A DNA stretch of 7,255 bases from the NCBI GenBank assembly GCA_900551465.1, contig URWL01000089.1, positions 1 through 7,255 of the forward strand. Direction: 5' to 3'. Below the pieces are notes generated by a model, which was not told the DNA's origin, searched no databases, and was given only the letters and a program-made list of their open reading frames with translations. The stretch comes from an uncultured Blautia sp. (GTDB taxonomy: Bacteria; Bacillota; Clostridia; Lachnospirales; Lachnospiraceae). Made by a program: the position numbers and the translations under genes. This document shows positions 5,728 through 7,255 of this stretch, in pieces (the stretch's first letter is position 1; each line of letters opens with the position of its first letter).

Positions 5728-5735
5728 TTGCATAA
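5728..5735 (+). repeat. TTGCATAA direct repeat, copy 1
   Basis: TTGCATAA recurs at 5795-5802. This copy falls in the 5' leader of the ABC operon. It starts an imperfect dyad, CATAAAATTC-TTT-GAAATTATG (5731-5752), near the inferred transcription start. It could be half of a regulator site; I cannot name the regulator. Confidence 0.35.
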
Positions 5736-5758
5736 AATTCTTTGAAATTATGTTTCTT

Positions 5759-5786
5759 ATTTTACCATGTTTTTAGGAAAATGCAA
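5759..5786 (-). promoter_or_regulatory. Promoter of the ABC importer operon
   Basis: On the minus strand TTGCAT (5786-5781) is followed after 16 bases by TAAAAT (5764-5759), five of six matches to TATAAT. The start would be near 5752, about 78 bases ahead of the ATG. A perfect TATAAT at 5699-5694 is another candidate -10, but it has no good -35 and would place the start almost on the ribosome binding site. Confidence 0.5.
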
Positions 5787-5800
5787 TAGTTTACTTGCAT
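5781..5800. promoter_or_regulatory. Inverted repeat shared by two divergent promoters
   Basis: ATGCAA (5781-5786) and TTGCAT (5795-5800) form a perfect six-base inverted repeat around eight bases. Each arm is also the -35 element of one of the divergent transcripts (ABC operon leftward, hydF rightward). This may be just two similar -35 boxes, or an operator controlling both. Confidence 0.5.
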
Positions 5801-5823
5801 AATAAAAAAATATTTTCTATAAT
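5795..5823 (+). promoter_or_regulatory. hydF promoter
   Basis: TTGCAT (5795-5800) and a perfect TATAAT (5818-5823) are 17 bases apart. The same -35 and spacing occur in the asnA promoter. Transcription would start near 5830, giving a leader of about 70 bases with no evident strong hairpin. The -35 also carries the second TTGCATAA repeat. Confidence 0.76.
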
Positions 5824-5899
5824 AAAAATACGTTCATATGCACAAAACACGATAATTATATGCAAAAATCATTTTTTAGGATCAAAGGAGGATAAATCT

Positions 5900-7138
5900 A
5901 TGGGAATGAATCAGACTCCCGCTTCTGAACGGATACATATCAGTTTTTTCGGCAAACGAAATGCAGGTAAATCCAGTGTGATTAATGCAGTGACCGGGCA
6001 GGACCTTGCCATTGTTTCTAATATAAAAGGAACCACTACCGATCCAGTATACAAAACCATGGAACTGCTTCCCCTTGGCCCTGTTATGGTCATTGATACC
6101 CCCGGAATAGATGATGAAGGAGAACTGGGCGCCCTTCGTGTCAAAAAAAGCTATCAGGTTCTGAACAAAACAGATATTGCCATACTTGTGGTAGACGTTC
6201 TTATTGGAATAACCGAACATGAAGAGGCTTTGATACAACGCTTTCAGGAAAAAAATATTCCCTGGATCCTGGTATACAACAAAGCAGATCTTATCTCCGG
6301 AGAAGTTTCCGGCGCAGTCTTCCCTCCCCATGATGATGCAGATGCCGGCAATACACTTTTTGTCAGCGCAGCGGACGGATCCGGAATACATGAGTTAAAA
6401 GAAAAAATCGCTTCCCTGAAACCGGAGGATACGCATAAATATCCACTGATCAGAGACCTTATCTCTCCTCTGGATCTGGTAATCCTTGTAATTCCTATCG
6501 ATAAAGCAGCCCCAAAAGGCCGCCTGATCCTTCCTCAGCAGCAAACCATCCGCGCCATTCTGGAATGCGGTGCACTTTCCCTTGTAGTCAGGGATACAGA
6601 GCTGAAAGATACCCTGGAATATTTTCTTTCAAAAGACATCCATCCCAGATTGGTTATCACTGACAGTCAGGCTTTCGCCCAGGTTTCCAGCGTTACACCT
6701 AAAGAGATTTCTCTTACCTCTTTTTCCATTCTCTTTGCAAGATACAAAGGAGATCTTGGCACTTTGACAGAAGGCGCTGCCGCTTTAAAAAACATTAAAC
6801 ACGGAGATAAGATCCTGATTGCGGAAGGCTGCACTCATCATCGTCAGTGCGACGATATTGGAACCGTAAAGATTCCCAATATGATTCGGAAATTCACCGG
6901 AACAGAACCTGAATTTGTATTTACTTCAGGAACAGAATTTCCAGATGATGTATCTGATTATAAACTTGTGGTTCACTGCGGAGGATGTATGCTTAACGAA
7001 AGAGAAATGAAATATCGGATTGCATGCTGCCGTGATCAGAAGGTTCCAATTACTAATTACGGAATCCTGATTGCCCGGATAACCGGAATTTTAAGCAGGA
7101 GCCTTACACCTTTTCCGGAATTTCAGAAGTTATTATAA
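5900..7138 (+). CDS. hydF: [FeFe]-hydrogenase H-cluster maturation GTPase HydF
   Basis: HydF is the scaffold on which the diiron part of the hydrogenase H-cluster is finished, using products of the radical SAM enzymes HydE and HydG, before transfer to the hydrogenase. The 412-residue protein has the normal length. Its GTPase domain (about 10-175) shows G1 GKRNAGKS (18-25), G2 threonines (45-47), G3 DTPG (66-69), G4 NKAD (127-130) and G5 SAA (156-158). A dimerisation region follows. The C-terminal cluster-binding domain has C311-x-H313, then 45 residues, then H359-C360-x-x-C363, which fits the HydF cluster signature. The ATG at 5900 is chosen because AAAGGAGG (5884-5891) lies eight bases upstream; the frame stays open for 35 codons further upstream, but that stretch overlaps the promoter. 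hydE, hydG and the hydrogenase are not in the window. No obvious terminator follows. Confidence 0.97.
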   Translation: MGMNQTPASERIHISFFGKRNAGKSSVINAVTGQDLAIVSNIKGTTTDPVYKTMELLPLGPVMVIDTPGIDDEGELGALRVKKSYQVLNKTDIAILVVDVLIGITEHEEALIQRFQEKNIPWILVYNKADLISGEVSGAVFPPHDDADAGNTLFVSAADGSGIHELKEKIASLKPEDTHKYPLIRDLISPLDLVILVIPIDKAAPKGRLILPQQQTIRAILECGALSLVVRDTELKDTLEYFLSKDIHPRLVITDSQAFAQVSSVTPKEISLTSFSILFARYKGDLGTLTEGAAALKNIKHGDKILIAEGCTHHRQCDDIGTVKIPNMIRKFTGTEPEFVFTSGTEFPDDVSDYKLVVHCGGCMLNEREMKYRIACCRDQKVPITNYGILIARITGILSRSLTPFPEFQKLL

Positions 7139-7162
7139 AATTCTTGGTTTTTTTATTCTGAT

Positions 7163-7205
7163 TTCACAGAACCATAACATTTTTTCTATATACTGATAAC
7201 GTTAT
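7163..7205 (+). promoter_or_regulatory. Possible promoter with a palindromic operator-like site, for a gene beyond the window
   Basis: TTCACA (7163-7168) and TATATA (7187-7192), 18 bases apart, form a modest promoter. The perfect ten-base palindrome ATAACGTTAT (7196-7205) lies where transcription would begin. The remaining bases to 7255 contain no gene I can support, although AAGGGG (7211-7216) could belong to a ribosome binding site. Confidence 0.25.
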
Positions 7206-7255
7206 TAAATAAGGGGTGCAAAGTTCGGAAATCCTTTTTTCGGCTCTGCAGTGTA

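Noticed and set aside
5795..5899. N-terminal extension of HydF by 35 residues
   Set aside because: The frame is open, but the extension would start within the -35 element and contains the -10. The ATG at 5900 has an ideal ribosome binding site and gives the normal HydF N-terminus.
7217..7255. Gene start with GTG near 7216-7218 at the right edge
   Set aside because: Only about a dozen codons are visible, the spacing to AAGGGG is poor and the residues match nothing I know.

Overview
The window reads as part of the chromosome of a strictly anaerobic, moderately low-GC Gram-positive bacterium, most likely class Clostridia and probably near Lachnospiraceae. This rests on strong AGGAGG ribosome binding sites, sigma-A-type promoters, an [FeFe]-hydrogenase maturation GTPase (HydF), an anaerobic class III ribonucleotide reductase, and a single-permease polar amino acid ABC importer. 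The family placement is inference. I see no insertion sequences, phage genes, tRNAs, rRNAs or CRISPR arrays.

Layout. Positions 1-410 (minus) hold the N-terminal ATP-cone part of nrdD, cut by the window edge. Its promoter (about 479-526) carries two NrdR-box-like sites one on each side of an extended -10. Positions 568-1413 (minus) encode an unrecognised zinc-ribbon, single-pass membrane protein that ends in a terminator just before the nrdD promoter. Divergent from it is asnA (1539-2546, plus), the ammonia-dependent asparagine synthetase, with its own promoter and terminator. A small two-CBS-domain protein follows (2752-3213, plus); it has a strong promoter and a leader that can fold into two mutually exclusive hairpins. 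A two-way terminator (about 3234-3297) separates it from a leftward ABC importer operon: substrate-binding protein (4865-5674), permease (4044-4760) and ATPase (3311-4054), transcribed in that order. hydF (5900-7138, plus) diverges from that operon, and the two promoters have -35 elements placed back to back.

Main discovery. The substrate-binding protein of the amino acid importer is circularly permuted. After the signal peptide comes the lobe-2 and C-terminal part of the SBP_bac_3 fold, ending in the usual C-terminal signature. A short new linker follows, and then the segment that normally forms the mature N-terminus (lobe 1). The protein stops where the first hinge crossover would normally lead into lobe 2. 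The expected ligand-contact residues appear to be kept in both segments, and the ATPase and permease look ordinary, so this is probably a working importer with a rewired receptor. The signal peptide also lacks a recognisable lipobox, which is unusual for a Gram-positive binding protein.

How the genes fit together. The importer and asnA both deal with amino acid and nitrogen supply. nrdD and hydF both belong to anaerobic radical and iron-sulfur metabolism. Apart from the ABC operon, however, each gene appears to be its own transcription unit, so adjacency alone does not imply a common pathway.
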